DNA of 64,000 nt from Omphiscola glabra. Lineage: Eukaryota; Mollusca; Gastropoda; Lymnaeidae. The stretch spans positions 2,356,001-2,420,000 of the forward strand of contig OZ024809.1 of assembly GCA_964017045.1 (NCBI GenBank), written 5' to 3'. Of this stretch, positions 46,101 through 53,030 are shown in pieces (the first letter of the stretch is position 1; every line of letters starts with the position of its first letter). The notes beneath the pieces are model-generated. The model searched no databases, had not been told where the DNA came from, and worked only from the letters and a program-made list of their open reading frames with translations. The translations under genes were made by a program, and so were the position numbers.

Positions 46101-48631
46101 GTTCCTTTACAAAGTTTGCTGAGACGGGTCGGTAAACGATCAGGGGCTTCAATGTAGTGCTCAATCAGCTTCTCTAAGCCTGCAGGATGGTAGAATAGAC
46201 ATCAGTAAACAAAAACCCAGGCAAGGGACAGGATGACAGAGGAGACATCAATAAACAACACATGGGCAAGGGACAGAATACTATTTTGTTAACTTGTGCC
46301 TGAACCGATGTTGTTATTATGGTCGGTGCTCTATTACAATTGGTAGGCACCATTCCTTAAAAACATTAAATTCCTGTTACATAAAATGAAAGGGTGGCAT
46401 CTATAGAATTAACCCATGCTATCGACTTATAATGAAATGCCCAACAGGCAGCAGTAGATGGGATGAACTGGGTTTTCAGGTGTTAAAAAAAAATAAATCA
46501 TTTATCTTTTTTCTGGAACTCCGATGCAGTTCAATGTACCAAAGTATTTTATTTTCTCTCAAGATCTCAAATTTTCGACTCCCACACAAAAACAAAAGTG
46601 GATAATCATCAACAAGAGCTTTGTGTAGATAACTAGTTGTGAAACAGGATGTACAATGATTATGTTAATCGAACAAGGGAGCTCTTATCTACATGGATTA
46701 AAGTCACTGTAACTGTAAGCAACCATGAAATTTACTTCCTTATAGACACACTATATTTCTTATTTATATGTAAAAACTCATGGGCCTTTAAAAGAGAGAC
46801 AAAACATGTCATATTTATTTATATCTACATATAATCCCTTCCCGTTTAGCTGATTAATTTTATATCTTTTTTTTTATCTACATACAATGACATAGTAAAG
46901 ATAAAATAACGGCAGGTTATGTAAGTTATTAATTAAATTTTTTAAAAATAGATTGTCGATTCTACATCATTTTCCCTCCTAGACTGGCAACCCCGCTCCC
47001 CTACCCCTGCACCAAATTGAAATGTTATAATATATTTGCAATGATATGTAAGACATACCGTGGACTACTGGTCCACCTTCGATACATACCGTGGACTACT
47101 GGTCCACCTTCGATGAAGAAGAACCCCTCCTTCTGACGCTCAATGTAAAAATGGTAGCATTTCTTCTCATAGAGGAAAGACAATGAGAAGTCAACATCAG
47201 AGGCTGTGCTGTCTCTCACCAAGAACAAGCCGTCTGAATCCAGGTCAGGCATTCTTTGCATGGCTGGGTCAAAAGGAAAGATACAAAGTTAATGTATTCA
47301 GCCTTGCAAGGACCTAAAACCATCATGATTTCATTTTTTGTCTGTCAGTCTCAGACCCACTTAAAAACAACTTGCCACAGTGACACTGTCATTATTGAAA
47401 TATCCTAAAGTGCAAACAGTCAAAGAATTCAAGTACCATAAGAGGGTATTCAAATATTTATTTTTAAAAAAAAAATATTGTTCTTTAAGTACATTCAGCC
47501 ACTTTAATAATTTGTTGAAATGAGTTTATGAAAGGGGCCTGCTATATCTGTTAAAACCCCAGAGTGATTCACTAAAAAATATCCCATTTGATTGTATGTC
47601 TTATTTTTTAGGGAAGCGGAGATATTGGCACTGCTTGTGGATAGGATGTCTAACACAGGGTTTAATAAAGTCGGTTTAACTTTGTCCCTACTGTCTTTGA
47701 TTTACAGTCAATCCAAATCTTTATCGCTTCATGTAAGTTAATTTTTGTTTAAAACTGTCAGCTGGAGAAAATATTATGAGTTTTCTAAGCTTGCTTCCAT
47801 CATTTATGCAATAAATGATAGCTAATCAAATTATGTATCAATAGTGTTTAATGGGCAACTCTCTGTGTACTGTGTAACCACTCTATCTTCATGACTTTTC
47901 ATACCTCTTATGGGTTACATTTCAATTCGCATTTCACTACTTTTCACACTGATAATGAAAAACATCAAGGCCATCAGACTACTAAATTTGAATCTATTGA
48001 TCATAACATGTCGGCACCATTACAAATTTTATCAAATGGAACTTGATTCAGTTCAAACCTAGACAGAAACTTAACAGCTCAGAGGTCAAGTAAATGCTTA
48101 TAAAATTAACATGCAACTTGTTTAAACACAGACAACAAAAAAAAACACGTTGTGTGTGGATTATTGAAACAACAATTGATGTAGCCATTTCTAGTATTAT
48201 AGACCTTTAATAGTATGTATTAGTTTGATAGAGTTACAAACTCGTTATGGGTGGTTGAAAAATAGCTAGGGCAAGTGAAAATAAACTGTGGCTATTCTTT
48301 GATTTATTTTAGACTTTGTCAAACCAATGACAAATTCAGACAGATTCTTTGCTATCCCTCAGAGAAAATTATCATCAATATTTCCCTTACATTTTTTATA
48401 TTTCAGTGACCATCATAACTCTAACAATCCTCCCTTGGGTAAAGAATAAATAATTAATATCTAACCTTCTGTTAAAAGTTTTTCTGCAACTTGGCGTTGC
48501 ATTTTCCCATGATACCACATAACATTGAGGTCAATGTCCTCACATCTCTTTTTGTCATTCTGTAGAATGTCTTCAACTGCAGTGTTGGCAAAGAGAACAT
48601 CCAGGCTCTTGGGGGTCGAATCCTTAGCCAT
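25834..48631 (-). CDS. shark: Shark/HTK16-type tyrosine kinase (SH2-ANK-SH2-kinase), complete, 19 exons
   Basis: Cytoplasmic non-receptor tyrosine kinase. Nineteen exons join in phase into 2367 bp (788 residues plus stop), close to what I recall for HTK16 and shorter than fly Shark. Order: SH2-1 from WYHGK at 39 with FLVRD (Arg72); ankyrin repeats about 150-310; SH2-2 from WFHPEL at 321 with FLIRP (Arg348); proline-rich linker about 419-510 (PKLPPRPP); kinase from 514 with GKGEYGSV, Lys547 in VAVK, Glu561, HRDLAARN (Asp637), DFG at 655-657, paired activation-loop tyrosines 668-669, and APES. All catalytic residues are present, so it should be active. In flies, Shark acts downstream of the Draper engulfment receptor; that role is known of the family, not seen here. 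Start: first ATG before the SH2 domain; a non-coding 5' exon may exist. Introns are packed with minisatellites. Confidence 0.95.
26183..26348. repeat. 33-bp minisatellite, 5 copies
   Basis: Unit includes GGCCCAGATGCTTTACAGCA. Intron between shark exons 18 and 19. Confidence 0.95.
26708..26834 (-). CDS. shark: shark exon 18
   Basis: Codes [20 protein letters not shown] and [24 protein letters not shown] and DVWSYG are standard kinase C-lobe motifs. Acceptor CAG ends at 26835, donor GTGAGA at 26707. Confidence 0.95.
26945..27440. repeat. mixed 18/37-bp array
   Basis: Units built from GGTAACATGTCCTGTG and CTAGATGGCCCATG, about 14 long units. Intron between shark exons 17 and 18. Confidence 0.92.
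27518..27828. repeat. 28-bp minisatellite, about 11 copies
   Basis: Unit includes CCCAAGAATAGCTGTCCAGC. Ends about 130 bp downstream of the shark exon 17 donor. Confidence 0.95.
27935..27957. repeat. 11-bp donor duplication at shark exon 17
   Basis: Minus-strand ATGGTAAGATC twice in tandem: two adjacent GTAAGA donors. Confidence 0.93.
27956..28047 (-). CDS. shark: shark exon 17 (DFG and activation loop)
   Basis: Codes [20 protein letters not shown] and [11 protein letters not shown]. Acceptor CTAG ends at 28048. The donor GTAAGA is present twice, 11 bp apart (GT at 27955 and 27944); the first keeps frame. Confidence 0.94.
28118..28345. repeat. dispersed repeat, copy 1
   Basis: Shares an ordered series of blocks (CAGAATTTTCAAAAT, AATTTTAAGTC, TCTTCCAGTC, GACCACTTGACCC) with 44120-44340 over about 220 bp. 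Same orientation, different intron. Confidence 0.85.
28346..29138. other. shark intron 16, mostly unique
   Basis: Contains a 27-bp repeat, three copies, at 28600-28680 (unit includes GAGTTAGTGTATGCTGAGTG) and a TTGGCCA-rich patch near 28400. No coding signal. Confidence 0.6.
29139..29327 (-). CDS. shark: shark exon 16 (HRD loop)
   Basis: Codes [20 protein letters not shown] through [26 protein letters not shown] is the tyrosine-kinase form of the catalytic loop. Acceptor AAAG ends at 29328, donor GTAAGT at 29138. Confidence 0.95.
29587..30050. repeat. 20-bp minisatellite, about 23 copies
   Basis: Unit GTGGCTCCTAAAGTGATCTA, very homogeneous. Intron between shark exons 15 and 16. Confidence 0.97.
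30150..30470. repeat. 37-bp minisatellite, about 9 copies
   Basis: Unit includes ACAATGAAGGTTGCTTATCA. Same intron as the 20-bp array. Confidence 0.95.
30541..30678 (-). CDS. shark: shark exon 15 (VAVK lysine, helix C)
   Basis: Codes [20 protein letters not shown] and [17 protein letters not shown]. Catalytic Lys547 and helix-C Glu561 are present. Acceptor CAG ends at 30679, donor GTATGG at 30540. The intron between exons 14 and 15 contains the 18-bp satellite. Confidence 0.95.
30830..33775. repeat. 18-bp satellite, about 160 copies, with composite units
   Basis: Basic unit AATGACACTGATCAAACC. The left third is a composite in which GGTCAAATATATGACAC and GTATGGACCAATGAGGC variants recur in order; the right part is simpler with GATGCT and CGACACT variants. 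18 bp is six codons, so frames of several hundred codons are open on both strands. Between shark exons 14 and 15. Confidence 0.97.
33845..34270. repeat. about 34-bp minisatellite, about 12 copies
   Basis: Unit includes CCAACCCCATCTTACCTCCC. Same intron as the 18-bp satellite. Confidence 0.94.
34374..34456 (-). CDS. shark: shark exon 14 (glycine-rich loop)
   Basis: Codes [20 protein letters not shown] and [15 protein letters not shown] is the nucleotide-binding loop. Acceptor CAG ends at 34457, donor GTGAGT at 34373. Confidence 0.94.
34790..34968. repeat. short-unit array abutting the shark exon 13 donor
   Basis: Repeated GTACATGAGCAGTA-type units of 13-18 bp running up to the donor. Confidence 0.9.
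34970..35084 (-). CDS. shark: shark exon 13 (Pro/Thr linker to kinase)
   Basis: Codes [20 protein letters not shown], an acidic-basic stretch and INTKNLKLG at the kinase boundary. Acceptor CAG ends at 35085, donor GTACGT at 34969. A minisatellite begins almost at the donor. The intron upstream holds the piggyBac relic. Confidence 0.88.
35443..35518. repeat. about 70-bp unit left of the piggyBac relic
   Basis: Shares TTTAATTTCAAGTCTGCGTG with 38822-39025; the same tandem family lies on both sides of the insertion. Confidence 0.8.
35812..36045 (-). pseudogene. N-terminal fragment of a piggyBac-like transposase
   Basis: 77 codons beginning [20 protein letters not shown] and continuing into an acidic stretch ([16 protein letters not shown]), typical of the acidic N-terminus of such transposases. 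Stop at 35812. The conserved catalytic domain is missing. Confidence 0.55.
36020..38550. repeat. 84-bp array inside the piggyBac relic, about 30 copies
   Basis: Unit includes GATCAGAACAAAAGGTTTCA and GGTAGTGCCATGGAAACAAC. Each unit contains the start codon region of the transposase ORF. Variants (GTGCCATG / GCGTCATG; ATATTGTTAG / ATATCACTAG) cluster in neighbouring copies. Confidence 0.96.
38822..39025. repeat. about 65-70-bp array right of the piggyBac relic, 3 copies
   Basis: Unit includes TTTAATTTCAATTCTGCGTG. Units carry TTAA, the piggyBac target. Confidence 0.85.
39198..39274 (-). CDS. shark: shark exon 12 (proline-rich linker)
   Basis: Codes [20 protein letters not shown] and [13 protein letters not shown] is a candidate SH3 ligand. 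Acceptor CAG ends at 39275, donor GTGAGT at 39197. Confidence 0.88.
39340..39918. repeat. 48-bp minisatellite, 12 copies
   Basis: Unit includes GTGTTAGTAGAGTTGGTGGG. 16 codons per unit, giving a 194-codon open frame that I reject as a gene. Intron between shark exons 11 and 12. Confidence 0.96.
39919..40356. other. shark intron 11, remainder
   Basis: AT-rich; a poly-A run near 40170-40194. No coding signal. Confidence 0.55.
40357..40449 (-). CDS. shark: shark exon 11 (linker)
   Basis: Codes [20 protein letters not shown] and [15 protein letters not shown] is a possible phosphotyrosine site (inference). Acceptor CAG ends at 40450, donor GTAAGT at 40356. Confidence 0.88.
40795..40924 (-). CDS. 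shark: shark exon 10 (end of SH2-2)
   Basis: Codes [20 protein letters not shown] and [11 protein letters not shown], the usual SH2 C-terminal pattern. Acceptor CAG ends at 40925, donor GTTAGT at 40794. Confidence 0.93.
41215..41552. repeat. 30-bp minisatellite, about 11 copies
   Basis: Unit includes CATCTTGTCACATTGATAAA. Intron between shark exons 9 and 10. Confidence 0.96.
41589..41726 (-). CDS. shark: shark exon 9 (SH2-2 core)
   Basis: Codes [20 protein letters not shown], with the SH2 arginine at 348, then [14 protein letters not shown]. Acceptor CAG ends at 41727, donor GTGAGA at 41588. Confidence 0.94.
42072..42139 (-). CDS. shark: shark exon 8 (start of SH2-2)
   Basis: Codes [20 protein letters not shown] and RQ; WFHPEL opens the second SH2 domain. 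Acceptor CAG ends at 42140, donor GTAACA at 42071. Confidence 0.9.
42488..42712. repeat. 31-bp minisatellite, about 7 copies
   Basis: Unit includes CCAACTCCACACAATCCTTT. Related to, and running into, the 35-bp array on its right. Confidence 0.94.
42713..43016. repeat. 35-bp array containing the shark exon 7 end and donor, about 8-9 copies
   Basis: Minus-strand unit includes GATTGTGTGGAGTTGTTAGG then TGGGTGTG. The first copy overlaps the last 20 bp of exon 7 and its donor. TTAG|GT is kept in several later copies. Confidence 0.92.
42996..43101 (-). CDS. shark: shark exon 7 (last ankyrin)
   Basis: Codes [20 protein letters not shown] through [16 protein letters not shown]. Acceptor TAG ends at 43102. 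Donor chosen at TTAG|GTGGGT (GT at 42995-42994) because it is the best consensus, keeps phase and completes a plausible ankyrin helix (DCVELL). A GT at 43010 also keeps phase but is a poor donor and would drop five residues. The exon end lies inside the 35-bp array that fills the intron. Confidence 0.78.
43245..43385 (-). CDS. shark: shark exon 6 (ankyrin)
   Basis: Codes [20 protein letters not shown] and [17 protein letters not shown]. Acceptor CAG ends at 43386, donor GTAAGT at 43244. Frame runs straight into ILLSAGA of the next exon. Confidence 0.94.
43620..44021 (-). mobile_element. tRNA-derived SINE
   Basis: Read on the minus strand, 44021 downward gives GGTGCTGGGTGGCCGAGTGG, matching a tRNA 5' half with an A box, then GGAGTTCCATCCCCAC, a decayed B box, at tRNA-like spacing. 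An unrelated body and a T-rich/A-rich junction follow near 43610. Class-II tRNA (Leu/Ser-like) origin is likely. Confidence 0.7.
44120..44340. repeat. dispersed repeat, copy 2
   Basis: Matches 28118-28345. Lies about 100 bp from the SINE, so it may belong to the same insertion or be independent. Confidence 0.85.
44395..44600. repeat. 31-bp array containing the shark exon 5 end and donor, 6 copies
   Basis: Minus-strand unit is CACTTCATGTGAGTTGGATA plus GTGATTTAAGA. The true donor is the first copy; four of the five intron copies keep GTGAG after CAT and one reads TTGTGAGT. Confidence 0.93.
44588..44703 (-). CDS. shark: shark exon 5 (ankyrin)
   Basis: Codes [26 protein letters not shown] and ATPLH, a canonical ankyrin repeat. 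Acceptor CAG ends at 44704, donor GTGAGT at 44587. Minisatellites flank it on both sides; the one downstream repeats the exon end plus donor. Confidence 0.94.
44716..45388. repeat. 25-bp minisatellite, about 26 copies
   Basis: Unit includes CCTTGGGGAAGTTAACTATT. Ends about 12 bp from the acceptor of shark exon 5. Confidence 0.96.
45491..45562 (-). CDS. shark: shark exon 4 (ankyrin)
   Basis: Codes [20 protein letters not shown] and KNSN. Acceptor CAG ends at 45563, donor GTTTGT at 45490. The 15 bp of GCTAAGAATTCTAAC at the exon end recurs nearly intact 33 bp downstream in the intron. Confidence 0.9.
45701..45877. mobile_element. hAT MITE, SPIN-like group
   Basis: Ends CAGTGGTTCTCAACC and GGTTGAGAACCACTG. 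Flanks CTCTATAT / CTCTCTAT, a 7-of-8 target duplication. In the intron between shark exons 3 and 4, opposite orientation to the copies at 13085 and 60636. Confidence 0.88.
45888..46020. repeat. about 80-bp tandem duplication
   Basis: GATGCAGGTTGGAAAGACAG occurs twice, and GCTTCCTTCTACA recurs on the other side of the hAT element, which therefore inserted into this repeat. Confidence 0.85.
46036..46179 (-). CDS. shark: shark exon 3 (end of SH2-1, start of ANK)
   Basis: Codes [20 protein letters not shown] and the first ankyrin residues ([12 protein letters not shown]). Acceptor CAG ends at 46180, donor GTAAAA at 46035. Confidence 0.92.
46200..47057. other. shark intron 2, no repeat array
   Basis: AT-rich unique sequence. 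No second coding or RNA feature seen. Confidence 0.5.
47058..47121. repeat. 31-bp duplication of the shark exon 2 end and donor
   Basis: Minus-strand ATCGAAGGTGGACCAGTAGT plus CCACGGTATGT twice in tandem. Confidence 0.95.
47090..47263 (-). CDS. shark: shark exon 2 (SH2-1 core)
   Basis: Codes [20 protein letters not shown] through FIEGGPVVH, the phosphotyrosine-binding core. Acceptor CAG at 47266-47264. The last 31 bp including the donor GTATGT are duplicated in tandem; the first donor (47089) keeps frame, the second (47058) does not. Confidence 0.92.
47264..48465. other. shark intron 1, no repeat array
   Basis: 1.2 kb AT-rich unique sequence, one of the few introns here without a minisatellite. 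Confidence 0.6.
48466..48631 (-). CDS. shark: shark exon 1
   Basis: ATG at 48631, then about 35 residues of linker and the start of SH2-1 ([19 protein letters not shown]). Donor GTTAGA at 48465. TTATAG directly precedes the ATG, so this could also be the second exon with an all-UTR first exon. Confidence 0.9.
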
Positions 48632-51600
48632 CTATAACATGACCCGAACCATTAACACTGGAGATAAAGAGACTCATATCACTGCCTCGTAAAACTGTAC
48701 ACAGAAATAAGGAAATAGATTAACTATTTTTAAATAGAAAGAGGCTGACCAGTAAAGATTACTAATAATGTAAATAAAATGAGACAATATTAAGACAACT
48801 GATCCTTTTTTAAAGAAAAATATGTCATAATCCTTTAATTAGGCATTTCTAAATACATTTAGTTCTTTTGTCCCAATGATAAAACTAGAAGAGTGTAGCT
48901 ATTTTACAAATCCATTGGGAACAATATTTTTCTTTTAGGCTTTGGAGACAATAAGTTGCAGTCTTTGAAAATTTCATTAATTTTACACTAGAACACTTTT
49001 CTGCAGTCTGGAGAGTAAATTCACTAATTGATAATATTGATTTTGCCACATCAGTATTCAGTGTCCTGACTAAATTTTGGAGCATGTGTATTATAATGTT
49101 CGTCACAGAAGAGATGGTATTATGAGGATGTTGCTTGTACTTATGGTCCACTGGTATTGGTGTTATTGTGACTAATACCGTGCCGCTCCTCTCTGTAATG
49201 GTCAAGGCATTGATAATTACAACAAAGAATACACAGGACACAAAGAAATCATCAAACAACTCTTCAGCAACAATTATAAAGATATGTGATATTTATAGTG
49301 CAACAAAACCAGTAGTGGCTCTCTCCTAAATTTAACACTTGGCTGTCAATCCCTATGTCTATCTTTGACTACAACTAGTAACAATACGTCTTTCACTTTA
49401 GATTGACCACCTTAACTCTTGTGTGTATGTCATGAAGAGGTCTATATTATATACAATCCTCTATCTCCATAGTTGGTCCAGGAATGCCATTTATTAACCA
49501 TCCCTGCCCCCTCTATCTCAAGGTGCCAGAATCTATTAGCCTGTAACCTCCTAACAATTCCCATCCCCAAAATAGGACAATATTTAAATTTTGTGTCCAA
49601 GTAACTAGTTAGAATAAAATATTTGTAGGCTTATCACCTTCAGAAAATAGTTTGTCCTTTTAATGAATGACCATTCACTGTCACACAAGTTTTAGAGTCT
49701 GTTCTCTATAGTCACTTAAGTAGGCACTTCGGTAAAAATTTCAAAACATTTTTTAAAATTCAAAAATACTACTATGTGTTTTACTAAATAAAACATCAAA
49801 TTTTAAATTAAATTATTGTTAATATTCTATAATGTCTATAATTGTCCTTATAACAATGTATAAAATATGCTGACTCAATTATATTACTCACTTACTTGTA
49901 TTTAAATAATTAATTTCTTTAAAGGATGTTTTTTCAAATGTCCCCAAAATAATAAATAATTTGAAAGTATAAACAAATAATACAGGGATTATTTTATTCA
50001 TTTAGTTAAAATTGACAATTACACTTTTTATTTTACCATTTTCTATGTAAGTCTATATAATATGTATTTTAGTCCCATATGAATTGACCAAAAAATTAGT
50101 ATGTCAGTTATTTTAAGTTAGTAATGTTGTTTCACAAATCAATATGTATTGAAATAATCAACTTTGACGGTTGATAGAAATTAAAATAAGTTCTAGTCGT
50201 CTGCTTGATGTAAGTACAAGTTTTTGTGATTGTTCTTTAGTAATATCTTAAGTCATTCTTGGATTATTGTGGCAGGAAGTGTGTTTCTTCTTTGAGCATA
50301 CTGAGGATTATATAATAATTCTCTTGTAGAATATTGTGATATGTGATTAAATATAGAATATTTCAATACCAAAGTAAAGTGAATATTTGTTTACATTTTT
50401 ACTTAGTTTATGCCTTAAACGAACCCTTTAAGAATCATAATATTCATTAAAATATGATCACATGGCCTAAAATATCATTATATATAATTTATTATAATAG
50501 GCCCTACAAATAATAAGTTGGATTGGGGCTAGGCTTAGACTATATAGTATACTAGGTGTCAAGGACATATGAGTCTGTGTTGATAATTTTAACAGTAAGA
50601 AATTATGTTTTCCCTTTAGGAATTCCCCATATATCGCACTAAATTTAATAAGTCATGAATGCGCTATGACGCAATTCCGTTGGTGCGATAGATGGGTGCA
50701 GAATTGTTGCTATGGACGTCAGGCTGCAATTGTATTTTTTAAAGAAAGAGTGAGTGATTCGTTACTCTGGTGTGTTTCACATGTGAACAGTATTGTTGCT
50801 GGTTGGTTTGTTATACGTTGTGTCTTGGCACATCACGTGAGTCATTAATGCACATGTGAACAGTATTGTTGCTGGTTGGTTTGTTATACGTTGTGTCTTG
50901 GCACATCACATGAGTAATTAAAGTACATTGATTTCAAACCATTGCCTGAAGTTATTATCAGAGAGAAAGAGGGTGGAGTTTAGGCTCTGATTTGATAGTG
51001 TGTTTCTGTGGCTATTGGAAGAGGGACCTACACCTAGATGACCTTTCGGCACAGTGGGGGCCCATCCACACAGAGAGCCATAATGTCCATTCCAAGCCAT
51101 CAATCCCACACTAGGCTTATAGTTAGGCCAAACACACACACACTCATAAATATAAACTAATAATATATTAGTTTTGTAATAAAAGCTATTTATCCCACTA
51201 CCCAAACCATTTATAATAGTATTATTACTATTATAATACTTTTACTAAGCCTATATAAGTCAAAGACAAGTCAAGTGGTTATTAATTCCATGTTCATGGC
51301 ATAAAAAAAACAAAATTAAAACCACTTATATTTCGTAAGCCAATAAGAATTATTTATGTTACAAAACATTTTTTATTCATTTAAAATGATTTATAGTTAG
51401 TTTTATTTCCCATTATACCTATTCTGGATAACTAATTTAATGAATTATTAACTACCCCAATCAATAATTGGTATTATGCAGACAAGCATGGTGGCCATGA
51501 TGAAAATTACATAGCCATAGCCTAAAAAAGTGAACTGTTTGAAATGTTTTTCTGACACCTACCTATGTTCTACACTCATGAATTTTGTATAGACTCTATG

Positions 51601-52855
51601 TTATAAAAAAACCTTATACTTATAAATTAAAGAAACCTTTTTTAAAAAAAAAAAAAGTTGTTGATGAGTTAATTTTACCTTTATTCAACTTCAATTTTCA
51701 AAGATTTAACCTCAAAAAAGAAACAGAAACAAATAAATTCTTAATATAACAAGCAAGGTGTCAGCTTTAAGCAAGTGGCGGAAATAGAATTACTAAGAAT
51801 TTATTATTATTCATTGACTATGAAAGGTGAAAAAACTATAATCTCAATAAATTAAACTTATACAAGTTAACACTCTTACAGTAGAGTGCTCAGAGACAAT
51901 AAAGTAGGCTATACTATAATATTTCGAGGTGGTTGCGTCCACTGCGGCGGTGTACCTAGCAAAATGGACCTAGGCCTGAGTACACAGTGGCAAAAATGTA
52001 CCATTGACCTGGTTTTAAGATAAGGCAGTTGGATGTGAACTTGTTTGGTATTATGGTAGAGTAGATGCTAAGCGTTCTTATATTATGTGATCATTTACTA
52101 GATGGGGATCGAATTTTACTTTTTTTTTTCTTCTTCATTTTAATTAAAAGTATATTTTATATTTCATTTATTATGTTCATTTGTAACATTAGTTATATGA
52201 GAATTTAAAAAATGTTTTTTAACAATTGAAATATTTTAAGTACTGTATATGTTGAATTTGAAAATAATAAGAAATGAGAAAACAAATAGAAAGTATGATA
52301 AATAGGTCCATCCATTTACGCACTATGGAAGGAGGAGTTTGTTGATTTTGGATATTTTGCATACTGCTGCGTATAGCGGTTGTCGGAGTGGAGGTGGGTT
52401 CAGCAGAAAGAACGTACATTTAATAATTATCTTAAATTTCTGACACTCAAATACATCTATTAAAGCCAATTTTAAACTCAAAATCTGTGCAATCAATAAT
52501 ATTTGTGGGGGGTACGCAACAGGTTAGGACAATAGGATATAAAATGCGTTTCACTTACTAAGAGGCCAGATATGACCAATAAAACACTAAGAAATGCTTT
52601 GCTCTTTACAAAAGTGTGGAACTTACCAAAATATATCCCAAACCCCTAAAATAAAATAAAAATTATATTACAACATTTTTAAAAAAAAATTACAGTTGAT
52701 TACGTCGATTCCTTGCGTTCATGCAGGACTCAAGTCAAGCCCTGCGCACAATAAAAATATCAGTTCTACTTTTGTTTAATCTTGCAGGTATTAAATAATT
52801 TGTAAATAAATATTTTTCAGGGTTAACAAGAGTTTAAAACTAATTTTACAATTAC
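48632..52855. other. intergenic, upstream of shark
   Basis: AT-rich. Must contain the shark 5' UTR and promoter but no clear core promoter can be read. A 72-bp unit is duplicated at 50779-50920 (starts CACATGTGAACAG). No second gene seen. Confidence 0.5.
51925..52015 (-). repeat. inverted partner of the 52860-53030 repeat
   Basis: GCGGCGGTGTACCTAGCAAA here is nearly the reverse complement of TTTGCTAGGTACACCGCCGC near 52942. Confidence 0.7.
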
Positions 52856-52859
52856 CGCA

Positions 52860-53030
52860 TAGAGTTAAAGACTGACACTGACAAAGATCATGGTTTTGCT
52901 GCTTTTACCGCCGTGGTGTTCCCAGGCCAAAGTCTATGGTTTTGCTAGGTACACCGCCGCGGTGTATGCAGGCCAAAGTCAATGGTTTCACAAGGTACAC
53001 CACCGAGGTGTACGTAGTGCCGGACATAAT
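52860..53030. repeat. about 50-bp palindromic repeat, 3 copies
   Basis: Each unit has AGGTACACCRCCGCGGTGTA-like palindromes followed by GGCCAAAGTC. GC-rich and CpG-bearing inside an AT-rich region. Confidence 0.75.

Noticed and set aside
48885..49259. 124-codon minus frame upstream of shark
   Set aside because: Composition matches surrounding AT-rich sequence, no recognisable domain, no codon-use contrast like the real exons.
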